A stretch of 64,000 nucleotides of DNA from Actinomycetota bacterium (lineage in GTDB: Bacteria; Actinomycetota; Acidimicrobiia; Acidimicrobiales; Ilumatobacteraceae), in the NCBI GenBank assembly GCA_016700055.1, contig CP064997.1, positions 2,914,001 through 2,978,000 on the forward strand, written 5' to 3'. The position numbers and the translations under genes are program-made. Below the pieces are notes generated by a model. The model searched no databases. It was not told where the DNA came from and saw only the letters and a program-made list of their open reading frames with translations. Position 1 is the stretch's first letter; every line of letters begins with the position of its first letter. Positions 30,254-39,026 of this stretch are shown piece by piece.

Positions 30254-30982
30254 TCACCGCCTCTCCGTCGGGAGCAGCTCGTACACCCTGAACGGCGCGC
30301 CGATCACGGGCATCGCGACGTTGCGCACCCGGACGCCGCCCGGCGTGAGCCCGCGCTCGGTGCCGCGGTGCGCGTGCCCGTGCACCACCAGGTCGGCGCC
30401 CGCCTTGTCGATCGCCTCGGCGAGCAGGTAGCTGCCAAGGAACGGGTAGATCTCCGGGGGCTCGCCGACGAGCGTCTCGGGCACCGGCGAGTAGTGGAGC
30501 AGCGCGATGCGAACGTCGGAGGTGAGCCCACGGAGGCTCTCGGCGAGACCGTCGGCGAGCATCGCGCTGTGCCGCACGAACGCCTTCATCAACGGTTCGC
30601 CGAACTCACTCGCGCATCGGCCGGCGAAGCCGCCCCCGAAGCCCGTCGTGCCGGCGATGCCGACGGAGGTGCCGTTCACCTGCACGACGGTCGTCGTGCG
30701 CTCCAGCACCTGCACGGAGGCGCGCTCGAGCCTTTCCACCACGGCGGCGGACTCCTCCGCGTGGTGGTCGTGGTTGCCGAGCACGGCCACCACCGGCACG
30801 GTCACGTCGGCCAGCTCGTTCGCCAGGCAATCCGCCTCCTCGACCGTGCCGATCTGCGTGAGGTCCCCGGCGAGCAGCAGCACGTCTGCACAGGTGGCGA
30901 TCGAGCGGAGTCCGCTCGCCAGGCGTCCCCTGGTGTCGCAGCCCACGTGCACGTCGCCGACGGCGGCGATCCGGACGGTCAC
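30254..30982 (-). CDS. Metallophosphoesterase (calcineurin-like)
   Basis: The 242-residue protein contains the complete metallophosphoesterase metal site: GDVHVG, LLLAGDLTQ, LGNHDHH, HYSPVPET and VVHGHAHRG in order. The substrate could be a cyclic nucleotide or phosphodiester; the sequence does not tell. Start GTG 30982 overlaps the stop of the BON-like gene by 4 nt (GTGA), showing translational coupling. Confidence 0.87.
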   Translation of the reverse strand: MTVRIAAVGDVHVGCDTRGRLASGLRSIATCADVLLLAGDLTQIGTVEEADCLANELADVTVPVVAVLGNHDHHAEESAAVVERLERASVQVLERTTTVVQVNGTSVGIAGTTGFGGGFAGRCASEFGEPLMKAFVRHSAMLADGLAESLRGLTSDVRIALLHYSPVPETLVGEPPEIYPFLGSYLLAEAIDKAGADLVVHGHAHRGTERGLTPGGVRVRNVAMPVIGAPFRVYELLPTERR

Positions 30983-31242
30983 AGCACCTCCGGGTCGCCG
31001 TGGGGCTCCTCGACCGCGCTGACGCACAGATCGTCGACGATCTCGTACTCAGGGGCGTGCTCGGCGAGGACCGCGATCAGCGCGACGCGCCTTTGCGGTG
31101 TCGCGACCACACCACGGGCGACGATCCGTGACTCGACCGCGATCAGCTCGACTCCCTGTTCACGCAGGCGCGGGTCGTCGAGCAGCGCCTGGCGCAGGTG
31201 CGCCACGCGGTATGCCGAGGGCTCGGGCTGCGCGGCGTCCAT
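30979..31242 (-). CDS. BON-like small protein
   Basis: The 87-residue protein is predicted to be mixed alpha/beta: an amphipathic helix (YRVAHLRQALLDDPRL), a strand pair with VELIAVESRIVARGVV, a second helix (PQRRVALIAVLAEHAP) and a last strand. The order resembles a BON (osmY-type) domain, a phospholipid/ligand-binding fold, but similarity is weak. Start ATG 31242 is 3 nt after the nucleotidyltransferase stop. Confidence 0.55.
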   Translation of the reverse strand: MDAAQPEPSAYRVAHLRQALLDDPRLREQGVELIAVESRIVARGVVATPQRRVALIAVLAEHAPEYEIVDDLCVSAVEEPHGDPEVL

Positions 31243-31245
31243 GCG

Positions 31246-31875
31246 TCATCTCCACATGTCGGCGATGCGCTGGTCGAGGCTGCGCACGACACCTGCCGGC
31301 ACGGGAATGTCCGACGAGAGCGCGAAGTGCAACAGGCTGGCGACGCGGTTGGGGCAGTTGCGGGCGCGCCGGAGCAGGTAGTCCCAGTCGAGCTCGGTGC
31401 CGGTCAGGATCGCCAGGGCGTCGTACCAGTGGCGCGGCGAGGTCTCGTCGGTGGTCGCCGCCTTGGTGACGATCAGGTCCTCCGGCGGAGCCACCGGCAG
31501 ATCCACGCCGCGGAAGGTGATCCACCGGATCCGCTCGGCCATCTCGGCATCGAAGTAGATGTCGGACTTGATCTTGAAGATCACGTCGACCACGACGTCG
31601 TCGCGGAACGCCTTGTAGATCCACGCCGGATTCGTCTGCTCGACGAGGAAGCCCCCGCCGGCGAGGACGCTCAGCACGGCGTCGGCGGTCTCTGCCCGGC
31701 ACAAGAAGTCGATGTCGTTGGTGTGCCGCGGTCGACCGTAGGCGGCCGAGGCGACCCCGCCGATCACCGCGAAGGGGATGGCGGCCTCGTGGACGAGGCG
31801 CACCGATTCGGTGAGCACGGCGAGGAAGCTCCGATCCGAGGTCCGCACCTCTTCGATCTCACGCGCTGCGCGCAT
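31246..31875 (-). CDS. Nucleotidyltransferase-fold protein
   Basis: The 209-residue protein carries FAVIGGVASAAYGRPRHTNDIDFL, the GG...DxD signature of the pol-beta nucleotidyltransferase superfamily, with a third acidic residue in VVDVIFK. It resembles the AbiEii/MNT-like group that modifies RNAs or proteins, or is catalytically unexplored. No HEPN or antitoxin partner is next to it. Its 5' end is overlapped by the 3' end of the glycosyltransferase gene (17 nt). Confidence 0.75.
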   Translation of the reverse strand: MRAAREIEEVRTSDRSFLAVLTESVRLVHEAAIPFAVIGGVASAAYGRPRHTNDIDFLCRAETADAVLSVLAGGGFLVEQTNPAWIYKAFRDDVVVDVIFKIKSDIYFDAEMAERIRWITFRGVDLPVAPPEDLIVTKAATTDETSPRHWYDALAILTGTELDWDYLLRRARNCPNRVASLLHFALSSDIPVPAGVVRSLDQRIADMWR

Positions 31876-32941
31876 CCGTTGCTCCCGCGGACGCTCTGGC
31901 CATCAGCTCGGCGTACACCCGCTCGTAGCCGTCGGCCATCTGCTCGACCCCGAAGTCGCGGGCACGGCGCCGGCAGTCGGCGGGGTCGATCTCGCCGATC
32001 CGGTCGACCGCTCTCACCATGTCTTCGGGGTCGTCGCAGATGAATCCGCTGACCCCGTGCTCCAAGATCTCTGGAACAGAGCCGCGGCGCAGCGCGATCA
32101 CCGGTGTGCCGGCGGCCAGCGACTCGATCATCACGAGCCCGAACGGCTCGGGCCAGTCGCTCGGGAACAGCGTCGCCGCAGCATTCGCGAAGAAGCCAGG
32201 CTTCTCGGCCTCGCCGAGCTCGCCGAGGAACTCGACGTGGTCACCGGCGAGCAGCGGCTCGATCTCGTGACGGAAGTACTCGGTGTCGAACGGGTCGACC
32301 TTGGCGGCGATCTTCAGCTGCCATCCCGTGCGGCGAGCGACCTCGATCGCGACGTCGGGCCGCTTCTCGTGCGACATGCGTCCGAGGAAGGCGAGGTAGC
32401 CGCCGTCGTCACGCGGGTGGCGGTGGTAGTCGCCGAGCGCCAGCCCGTTCGGCACCGTGGCCATCCACTGCAGGGGCAGCGACGCCACCGCCCGCCGCTG
32501 GTCGTCGCTGATCGAAACGAGCGCCGCGCCACGGGCACGGGACAGCGCGATGCGGGCGTGGGCGACGTCGAGTCGACCGTGCATCGTCAACAGCCAGGGC
32601 GTGTACGGCGAGCCGACGGCGCTCATGTAGGGCAGCGAGAGGTCGACGTGGCTGTGGATCACGTCGAACTCGTCCGCGCGCAGCAACACCTCGTCGAGCA
32701 TCTGCTCGTGCAGGCGAGGCCCGTGCTCCGCGAGCTCGGCCGCCCCCATGCGTGACCGCAGCGGGCTGTGCACGGCAGGCTCGAGGCGCGCAGTCGTGGT
32801 GGAGGTAGCGGTCGCGAAGAGCGTCACGTCATGGCCGGCGGCAACGAGGCCGTCGCACAGGCCGGCCACGACACGCTCGGTCCCGCCGTACGTCGCGGGC
32901 GGCACGTCTTCGTACAAGGGGGCGATCTGGGCGATGCGCAT
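31859..32941 (-). CDS. GT4-family glycosyltransferase
   Basis: The protein of 360 residues is a retaining GT-B glycosyltransferase: N-terminal APLYEDVPPATYGGTERVV, central FLGRMSHEKRPDVAIEVA, and EPFGLVMIESLAAGTPVIA with the E-x7-E motif that holds the nucleotide sugar. It probably transfers a hexose from a nucleotide sugar to a glucan or small acceptor; closeness to a debranching enzyme suggests storage-sugar metabolism, but this is inference. ATG 32941 shares one base with the stop of the zinc-ribbon gene (TGATG). Confidence 0.82.
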   Translation of the reverse strand: MRIAQIAPLYEDVPPATYGGTERVVAGLCDGLVAAGHDVTLFATATSTTTARLEPAVHSPLRSRMGAAELAEHGPRLHEQMLDEVLLRADEFDVIHSHVDLSLPYMSAVGSPYTPWLLTMHGRLDVAHARIALSRARGAALVSISDDQRRAVASLPLQWMATVPNGLALGDYHRHPRDDGGYLAFLGRMSHEKRPDVAIEVARRTGWQLKIAAKVDPFDTEYFRHEIEPLLAGDHVEFLGELGEAEKPGFFANAAATLFPSDWPEPFGLVMIESLAAGTPVIALRRGSVPEILEHGVSGFICDDPEDMVRAVDRIGEIDPADCRRRARDFGVEQMADGYERVYAELMARASAGATDARSA

Positions 32942-33135
32942 CAGATGCTCTCCGACGCCGCGAGGGGAACCAGGTGGCCGAGACTGTGCCGGAACACTCC
33001 TCCACAGTTCGGGCAGCCGCGCGTCGTGCCATCGACGACCATCAGGTCGGCGCCACAGCGTGGGCAGGGGGCAGCGAAGATCGAGCTGATTCCGGAGATC
33101 GACGGATCTGGCGCGCCGGCGGTGATCTGTTGCAT
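32941..33135 (-). CDS. Small zinc-ribbon protein
   Basis: The 64-residue protein has CPRCGADLMVVDGTTRGCPNCG, a two-CxxC zinc ribbon, with short flanks. It overlaps the glycosyltransferase start by one base, so it heads that operon. Its function is unknown; small ribbons like this often bind nucleic acid or a partner protein. Confidence 0.68.
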   Translation of the reverse strand: MQQITAGAPDPSISGISSIFAAPCPRCGADLMVVDGTTRGCPNCGGVFRHSLGHLVPLAASESI

Positions 33136-33220
33136 CCGTCGCCGTTACCCCGGCGGCGTGGGCGTCAAACGGTGCAGACCGGCGTTTCGGCACTCGCGGA
33201 ACAGGGAAACACAGGCGTTC

Positions 33221-33838
33221 ATGACGACGCTTCTGGAATACGCCCAGCAGCACTTCCCGGAGCACGAGGTGGAGTGCCCCGACGGGGCGGTGCCGCTCAA
33301 CGACATCACCGTGGTCGCGCACGTGGTCGGACGCACCCGGGCGGCCAGCTTGGTCGAGGGTTTGCGCAAGGCCCTCCACGCCGGGATCGCCAGGGAGGAG
33401 CCGAGGATCAAGACGGTGATCGTCGAACCGACGTCGCCGACGGTGGTCAACTCCGGCGGCGAAGACCCCGAAGGCGTCGTCGACCTACCCGTCCGGCGCC
33501 TTGCCGTCGGGGCACTGATCGGTGGCGTGATACTCGGTTTGATCGTCGGTGTCTTCGGCGGGCTCGTCGCGAGCTCTCTCGTCGCAGGCGTTCTCGTCGG
33601 GCTGTTCGGTGCCTTGCTCGGTGCCGCGGCGGGTGCGATGTGGGCCGGTGGCGGCCGCTACGCAGGAAACCGGTCGTGGGAGCAGCCCCACGCCCCCGAG
33701 TCGGCGATCGTGCTCGTCGCCGCGACGTTCGACCACGAGGGCGATGCCCTGGAGGCGGCCGAGGTGATGGCCACCTACGACCCGAACGCGGTGAGGATCG
33801 TCGCCGAGGACGGGGCCTGGCGGAGTCCCAACATCTGA
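33221..33838 (+). CDS. Membrane protein with glycine-zipper segment
   Basis: A cytoplasmic N-terminal ~90 residues (LLEYAQQHFPEHEVEC) precede one Gly-rich hydrophobic region (GALIGGVILGLIVGVFGGLVAS and onward to LLGAAAGAMWAGGGRY), enough for two tightly packed helices, and a C-terminal domain (VLVAATFDHEGDALEAAEVMATYDP) that resembles a ferredoxin-fold stress domain. The family is not recognised. ATG 33221 is used because the upstream part of the open frame lies antisense to the glycosyltransferase. Confidence 0.65.
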   Translation: MTTLLEYAQQHFPEHEVECPDGAVPLNDITVVAHVVGRTRAASLVEGLRKALHAGIAREEPRIKTVIVEPTSPTVVNSGGEDPEGVVDLPVRRLAVGALIGGVILGLIVGVFGGLVASSLVAGVLVGLFGALLGAAAGAMWAGGGRYAGNRSWEQPHAPESAIVLVAATFDHEGDALEAAEVMATYDPNAVRIVAEDGAWRSPNI

Positions 33839-34013
33839 GCGTCCCGAGCATCTGAGCGATTGGTGGTTTGGCCTCGCTGGTGTCCGGGTACCGACTGCGA
33901 CATGTCGGGACCCACCCTCCGCACCGCACGGGCCTGACACGCGCCGATCTAGCGCCTCAGGAGCCTCGGCGGATCTGACCCGACCGTCGAGACCCGAGTC
34001 AGCGAGAGCTCGG

Positions 34014-34063
34014 CCGACGCACGGGGGTGCCGGACAGGCAGCCGGCACCCCCGCATGCGTCGG
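34014..34063 (+). terminator. 20-bp-stem hairpin in the 33839-34162 intergenic region
   Basis: CGGGGGTGCCGG (34022-34033) pairs with CCGGCACCCCCG (34042-34053) around an 8-nt loop, and CCGACGCA (34014-34021) pairs with TGCGTCGG (34056-34063) outside a 2-nt bulge. It is by far the strongest hairpin in the intergenic DNA of the window. No U-tract follows, so it is a likely but not classical terminator for the glycine-zipper gene. The rest of this 324-nt gap holds the hypF direct repeats and promoter; nothing else was seen from 33839 to 34013. Confidence 0.6.
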
Positions 34064-34081
34064 TCTGCCGAACCCCCACGT

Positions 34082-34130
34082 CACGACCGACGGCCACGAC
34101 CGATCGATCACGACCGACGATCACGACGGC
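34082..34130 (+). promoter_or_regulatory. Four direct repeats CACGACCGA upstream of hypF
   Basis: CACGACCGA starts at 34082, 34095 and 34109, and a variant CACGACGG at 34122 (steps of 13, 14 and 13 nt). The last copy overlaps the expected -35 position of the hypF promoter. Iterated sites of this kind normally bind an activator or repressor cooperatively. Confidence 0.5.
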
Positions 34131-34149
34131 CTCACCGGAAGGCCCGCGG

Positions 34150-34155
34150 TAGGAT
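34150..34155 (+). promoter_or_regulatory. -10 hexamer of the hypFCDE operon (leaderless)
   Basis: TAGGAT ends 7 nt before the GTG at 34163. An ATG at 34154 is in frame but lies inside this hexamer. Confidence 0.45.
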
Positions 34156-34162
34156 GAGCTGC

Positions 34163-36550
34163 GTGGCTCGCCGATCATCGGCGGATGCATCGCCGGGGAG
34201 CGTCGCCAGCACCGTCGACGTCGTTCGCAGACGCCTGAGGCTGACCGGAGTCGTACAGGGGGTCGGGTTCAGACCGTTCGTGCAGCGTCTGGCGACCGAG
34301 CTCGGCCTCGCGGGGTTCGTCGGCAACGACCCCGACGGCGTGTTCGTAGAGGTGGAGGGCGCCGCACCATCGGTCGAGGCCTTCGCGGCGCGGGTGCGCT
34401 CCGACGCCCCGTCGCTCGCCGTGGTCGAGACGGTGACGGCGTCCGCGCAGGCGGTCCACGGCGACACGGGCTTTCGGATAGCCGAATCCGTCGCCTCCTG
34501 CGGTGCGCCTACCACGCTCGTGCCCGCCGACGTGGCGACATGCGCCGAGTGTGTGTGCGAGATCGGCGACCCCGGTGATCGTCGCTACCGCTATCCGTTC
34601 ACGAACTGCACCAACTGCGGGCCGCGGTTCACGATCATCCGCGAGCTGCCCTACGACCGGGCGCGCACGACGATGGACGGCTTCGTGCTCTGTGCGGCCT
34701 GTCTCGCCGAATACCGGGATCCTGCGGATCGTCGCTTCCATGCCGAGCCGGTGGCGTGCCCCGACTGCGGTCCGCAGCTCGCGTTCGAGCGGCACGGTCA
34801 AGACGTGATCCGAGGAACCGATGCGGTGGTCGCCGCCGTGCAGGAGAGCATCGCCGCAGGTGAGGTGGTGGCGGTCAAAGGCATCGGTGGCTACCACCTC
34901 GCCTGCGATGCCTCCGACCGGCGCGCCGTGGCACTGTTGCGCGAGCGCAAGGGGCGCGTCGACAAGCCGTTCGCGCTGATGGTCGCGAACCTGGTCGTCG
35001 CGCGTGAGCTCGTCGAGCTCTCGGCGCAGGACGAAGACGTGCTCGCCTCGCCGGCTGGCCCGATCGTGCTCTGCCCGCGGCGCAGCGACGCGCCGTTGGC
35101 GGACAACGTCGCCCCCGGCAGCCCCTATCTCGGATTGATGCTGCCGTACAGCCCGTTGCACCACCTGCTCTTCCGGGCCGTGCCCGACCGCACCACCCGC
35201 GTGCCGCGCGTGCTCGTGCTCACGTCGGGGAACCTGTCCGACGAACCGATCTGCACCGAGAACGGCGAGGCCCGTGTGCGGCTGGCCGCGCTCGCCGATG
35301 CGTACGTGACCCACGATCGCCCGATCCACGTCTCGTGCGACGACTCGGTGGTGCGTACCGGGTCGCGGGGGCGGCACCGGGCACTGGAGCCGCTCCGGCG
35401 GTCCCGCGGTTACGCACCGCTACCGGTGACCCTTCCGTTCGAACTGGCCGTCCCCACGCTCGCCGTCGGCGGTCACCTGAAGAACACGTTCTGCGTGGCG
35501 GCGGGGAGGCGGGCGTGGATGAGCCAGCACGTCGGCGACATGGACAGCCTGGAGGCACTGCACGCGTTCGAGGGCGGCGTGGAAAGGCTCTGCGCGCTGT
35601 ACGGCATCGACGCGGTACGCCTCGCCGTCGACATGCATCCCGGATACGTCACGTCTCGCTGGGCCCGCGAGAACGCCGGGGGCCGCGAGGTGGTTCCGGT
35701 GCAGCACCACCACGCACACGTCGCGGCGCTGATGGCCGAGCACGGCCTCGGCGAGGCCGCGCAGGTGATCGGGATGGCCTTCGACGGGACGGGCTACGGC
35801 GTCGACGTCGAAGGGCACGTCTCGATCTGGGGTGGCGAGGTGCTCGTCGCGGGGTACGCCGGCTTCGAGCGCGTCGGGCACCTACGAGAACTTCCTCTGC
35901 CGGGCGCCGACGCTGCGGTGCGCAATCCCTGCCGGGTCGCTCTCGCGTACCTGGCCGCTTGCGGCATCGACGGCGGTGAAGGCGACCTCGCCCCTCATCG
36001 CGCCTGCAGCGACGAGGAGCGCCGGGTCGTGGCCCGCATGGTCGAGCGCGGTTCGGGGTGCGCGACGACGTCGAGCATGGGTCGGTTGTTCGACGCCGTC
36101 GCCTCGCTGCTCGGGGTCCGCCAGCGCGTCACCTACGAGGCCCAGGCGGCGATCGAGCTCGAAGCACTGGCCGCGGCGCACGACAGCGGGGGTGTCGTGT
36201 GGCCGGTGGAGTTCGCGGTGGATGCCGACGGGGTGATCGATCCCGCCCCGCTGCTCGGCGGGCTCGTGGCCGGGGTGCGCGCCGGAGTGCCCGCGGCGGC
36301 GCTTGCCCACGGCTTCCACGGCGCGGTGGCGGCGCTGGTCGTCGACCGGGCGGCGGCGGCACGGGCCGAATCCGGCCTGGATGTCGTGGCGCTGACCGGC
36401 GGCACGTTCCAGAACGTCTTGTTGACGACGCTGGCACGGGAGGGCCTGGAGGCCGCCGGGTTCGAGGTGCTGACCCACGAAGTGGTGCCCCCGAACGACG
36501 GCGGGCTGGCCCTTGGCCAGGCGGTCGTCGCCGGAACGAGGACGGCCTGA
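34163..36550 (+). CDS. hypF: [NiFe]-hydrogenase maturation carbamoyltransferase HypF
   Basis: All HypF parts are present: an acylphosphatase domain (GVVQGVGFRPFVQRLATELG), two zinc fingers (CAECVCE with CTNCGPRF, then CAACLAEY with CPDCGPQ), a YrdC-like domain (VVAVKGIGGYHLACDA, KGRVDKPFALM) and a Kae1-like C-terminal domain (PVQHHHAHVAALMAEHGL, AFDGTGYG, ALTGGTFQN). The protein makes thiocarboxamide on HypE from carbamoyl phosphate, the first step towards the cyanide ligands of the NiFe site. GTG 34163 gives 795 residues; ATG 34154 would add three. It is followed by hypC after 1 nt. Confidence 0.93.
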   Translation: MARRSSADASPGSVASTVDVVRRRLRLTGVVQGVGFRPFVQRLATELGLAGFVGNDPDGVFVEVEGAAPSVEAFAARVRSDAPSLAVVETVTASAQAVHGDTGFRIAESVASCGAPTTLVPADVATCAECVCEIGDPGDRRYRYPFTNCTNCGPRFTIIRELPYDRARTTMDGFVLCAACLAEYRDPADRRFHAEPVACPDCGPQLAFERHGQDVIRGTDAVVAAVQESIAAGEVVAVKGIGGYHLACDASDRRAVALLRERKGRVDKPFALMVANLVVARELVELSAQDEDVLASPAGPIVLCPRRSDAPLADNVAPGSPYLGLMLPYSPLHHLLFRAVPDRTTRVPRVLVLTSGNLSDEPICTENGEARVRLAALADAYVTHDRPIHVSCDDSVVRTGSRGRHRALEPLRRSRGYAPLPVTLPFELAVPTLAVGGHLKNTFCVAAGRRAWMSQHVGDMDSLEALHAFEGGVERLCALYGIDAVRLAVDMHPGYVTSRWARENAGGREVVPVQHHHAHVAALMAEHGLGEAAQVIGMAFDGTGYGVDVEGHVSIWGGEVLVAGYAGFERVGHLRELPLPGADAAVRNPCRVALAYLAACGIDGGEGDLAPHRACSDEERRVVARMVERGSGCATTSSMGRLFDAVASLLGVRQRVTYEAQAAIELEALAAAHDSGGVVWPVEFAVDADGVIDPAPLLGGLVAGVRAGVPAAALAHGFHGAVAALVVDRAAAARAESGLDVVALTGGTFQNVLLTTLAREGLEAAGFEVLTHEVVPPNDGGLALGQAVVAGTRTA

Positions 36551-36551
36551 G

Positions 36552-36797
36552 ATGTGCCTCGGCGTGCCCGGGTTGATCGTCGAGCTCTACGACGACCGTG
36601 GAGTGCAGATGGCCGACGTCGACTTCGGCGGGGTGAGGCGGCCCGTGTGCATGGCTTACACACCGGACGCCGCCGTCGGCGACTACGCGATCGTGCACGC
36701 GGGGTTCGCCATCGCCCGCCTCGACGAAGCAGCTGCGCAGGAGTCGCTCGCGCTGTACCGCGAAATGGATGCGGGCGAAGAGGAGCCCTCGCCGTGA
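36552..36797 (+). CDS. hypC: Hydrogenase maturation chaperone HypC
   Basis: The 81-residue protein begins MCLGVPG; its N-terminal Cys2 holds the Fe(CN)2CO unit during transfer. The OB-like core VQMADVDFGGVRRPVCM is typical. HypC forms a complex with HypD. Start ATG 36552 is one base after the hypF stop, and the stop overlaps hypD by GTGA. Confidence 0.92.
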   Translation: MCLGVPGLIVELYDDRGVQMADVDFGGVRRPVCMAYTPDAAVGDYAIVHAGFAIARLDEAAAQESLALYREMDAGEEEPSP

Positions 36798-37897
36798 AGT
36801 ACCTCTCCGAGTTCCGCGACCCGGAGATCGCGCAGTCGCTCCTCGCCCGGATCGAGGCCGCGGTGACGCGTCCGTGGGCGGTGATGGAGGTGTGCGGGGG
36901 GCAGACGCACTCGATCATCCGGTACGGGATCGACCAGCTGCTGCCGGAGGGCCTCTCGCTGATCCATGGGCCCGGTTGCCCGGTGTGCGTGACCCCGTTG
37001 GAGATGATCGATCGCTCGCTCGCGATCGCGGCCCGTGACGGTGTGGTCTTCTGTTCGTTCGGCGACATGTTGCGCGTGCCGGGCAGCAGCCGTGATCTCA
37101 CCATGGTGCGGGCCGAGGGTGGCGACGTGAGGGTCGTGTACTCGCCGCTCGACGCGCTGGCGATCGCCCGTGACAACCTGGATCGCGAGGTGGTCTTCTT
37201 CGCCGTCGGTTTCGAGACCACCGCGCCGGCGACCGCGATGGCCGTGCACGTCGCCCGCCGCGAGGGACTCGGCAACTTCTCGATGCTCGTCAGCCACGTG
37301 CTGGTCCCTCCCGCGATCGGCGCGATCGCGGCCTCGGCGGCGTCGCGGGTGGACGGCTTCCTCGCCGCGGGCCACGTCTGCACCGTGATGGGGTCGGCGC
37401 CGTACGAACCGCTCTCCGAGCTGCACCAAGTGCCGATCGTGGTCACCGGCTTCGAGCCCGTCGACGTGCTCGACGGCATCCGGCGCTGCGTGCGCCAGCT
37501 CGAGTCCGGCCGCCACGAGGTGGAGAACGCCTACCCGCGCGCCGTGCGACGCGACGGCAACCCGGCGGCGAAAGCGATGCTCGACGACGTGTTCGACGTG
37601 TGCGACCGCCGGTGGCGCGGGATCGGCGTGATCCCGGCGAGCGGGTGGCGGCTGAGCGAGCGGTACGCGTCGTTCGACGCCGAACGGCGCTTCGACGTCG
37701 CCGACGTGCAGGTGGAGGAGCCGGCGCGCTGCCGAGCCGGTGACGTGCTCCAGGGTCTGATCACCCCCGACGAGTGCGAGTGCTTCGGCGGGGAGTGCAC
37801 GCCGCGCAACCCGCTCGGCGCGCCGATGGTGTCCTCCGAGGGTGCCTGCGCCGCCTACTACCAGTACCGCTACCAGTACCGCGGCGCCGATGGCTGA
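36794..37897 (+). CDS. hypD: Hydrogenase maturation iron-sulfur scaffold HypD
   Basis: The 367-residue protein has the HypD cysteine motifs: MEVCGGQTHSI, IHGPGCPVCVTP, GHVCTVMG and the C-terminal CECFGGECTPRNPLGAPMVSSEGAC cluster ligands. It assembles the Fe(CN)2CO group with HypC and HypE. GTG 36794 is coupled to hypC. The coding end overlaps hypE by 8 nt. Confidence 0.93.
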   Translation: MKYLSEFRDPEIAQSLLARIEAAVTRPWAVMEVCGGQTHSIIRYGIDQLLPEGLSLIHGPGCPVCVTPLEMIDRSLAIAARDGVVFCSFGDMLRVPGSSRDLTMVRAEGGDVRVVYSPLDALAIARDNLDREVVFFAVGFETTAPATAMAVHVARREGLGNFSMLVSHVLVPPAIGAIAASAASRVDGFLAAGHVCTVMGSAPYEPLSELHQVPIVVTGFEPVDVLDGIRRCVRQLESGRHEVENAYPRAVRRDGNPAAKAMLDDVFDVCDRRWRGIGVIPASGWRLSERYASFDAERRFDVADVQVEEPARCRAGDVLQGLITPDECECFGGECTPRNPLGAPMVSSEGACAAYYQYRYQYRGADG

Positions 37898-38972
37898 GCA
37901 GCGACCCGGCGAGGGCGAGCTCGACGTTTCCGGGTGGACGTGCCCGGTGCCGCTGCGCCGCCATCAGCGCGTCGTGCTCGGGCACGGCGGCGGGGGAGTG
38001 CTGTCGGCGGAGTTGATCGAGCACCTCTTCCTGCCCGCATTCGGCGAGGCCGCGCGGACGGCGACCCTCGCCGACGCGGCGGTGCTCGAGCTGGGTGAAG
38101 GTGTGCGGCTGGCGTTCAGCACCGACTCGTACGTGGTGCGTCCCCTCGTGTTCCCCGGCGGCGACATCGGTGAGCTCGCGGTGTACGGAACGGTCAACGA
38201 CCTGGCGATGCGCGGCGCCGTTCCACTGGCGCTCTCGACTGCCTTCGTCCTGGAGGAGGGACTGGAGCTGGCGCTGCTCGGGCGTGTGGCCGAGTCGATG
38301 GGCCGGGCCGCGCGTCGGGTCGGCGTCGGCCTCGTCACGGGCGACACCAAGGTGGTCGAAGCCGGGCACGGCGATGGGCTGTACGTGAACACGACCGGCA
38401 TCGGCCTGGTACCCCGTGGTGTCGACGTGCGCCCGGACGGGGCCCGCCCCGGCGACGTGGTGATCGTCAGCGGTCCGATCGGCCTGCACGGCATCGCCGT
38501 GCTGAGCGTGCGTGACGGCATCGAGTTCGCCACGGAGGTCCGTTCGGACACCGCGCCGCTGCACGACCTCGTCGCCGCGATGCTTGCCGCGGCTGCCGGC
38601 GTCCACGTACTCCGTGACCCGACGCGGGGCGGCCTGGCCGCGTCACTGTGCGAGATCGCAGCCACGTCGGGCGCCGGAATCGAGATCGTCGAGTCCGCGG
38701 TGCCCGTGCCGGCCGAGGTCGAAGCCGCGTGCAACCTGCTCGGGCTCGACCCGTTGCACGTGGCGAACGAGGGCAAGCTGGTTGCCTTCGTCGCCGCCGA
38801 CGATGCCGACGCCGTGCTCGCGGCGATGCAGGGCACCGAGGTGGGTGCGGGCTCGGTCGTCGTCGGCCGTGTCACCGCGGATCATCCGGGTCTCGTCGTG
38901 GCCCGCACCGCGCTCGGCGCGACGAGGATCGTCGACCGCCCGCTCGGCGAGCAGCTCCCGCGGATCTGCTGA
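37890..38972 (+). CDS. hypE: Hydrogenase maturation dehydratase HypE
   Basis: The 360-residue PurM-like protein contains LGHGGGGVLSAELIEHLFLP, DSYVVRPLVFPGGDIG and DPTRGGLAASLCEIA, and ends PRIC. The final Cys is carbamoylated by HypF and then dehydrated to thiocyanate, giving CN to HypC-HypD. All of hypF, hypC, hypD and hypE are intact; hypA and hypB and the hydrogenase subunits are not in this window. Confidence 0.93.
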   Translation: MAEQRPGEGELDVSGWTCPVPLRRHQRVVLGHGGGGVLSAELIEHLFLPAFGEAARTATLADAAVLELGEGVRLAFSTDSYVVRPLVFPGGDIGELAVYGTVNDLAMRGAVPLALSTAFVLEEGLELALLGRVAESMGRAARRVGVGLVTGDTKVVEAGHGDGLYVNTTGIGLVPRGVDVRPDGARPGDVVIVSGPIGLHGIAVLSVRDGIEFATEVRSDTAPLHDLVAAMLAAAAGVHVLRDPTRGGLAASLCEIAATSGAGIEIVESAVPVPAEVEAACNLLGLDPLHVANEGKLVAFVAADDADAVLAAMQGTEVGAGSVVVGRVTADHPGLVVARTALGATRIVDRPLGEQLPRIC

Positions 38973-38993
38973 GTGCGTGGTGCGTGGTGCGTG
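38973..38993 (+). repeat. Three tandem GTGCGTG units
   Basis: Three exact 7-bp copies follow the hypE stop directly. No function is apparent. Confidence 0.6.
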
Positions 38994-39026
38994 GCGCGGC
39001 CGTTGCGGCGATCTGCCGTGCCGTGA

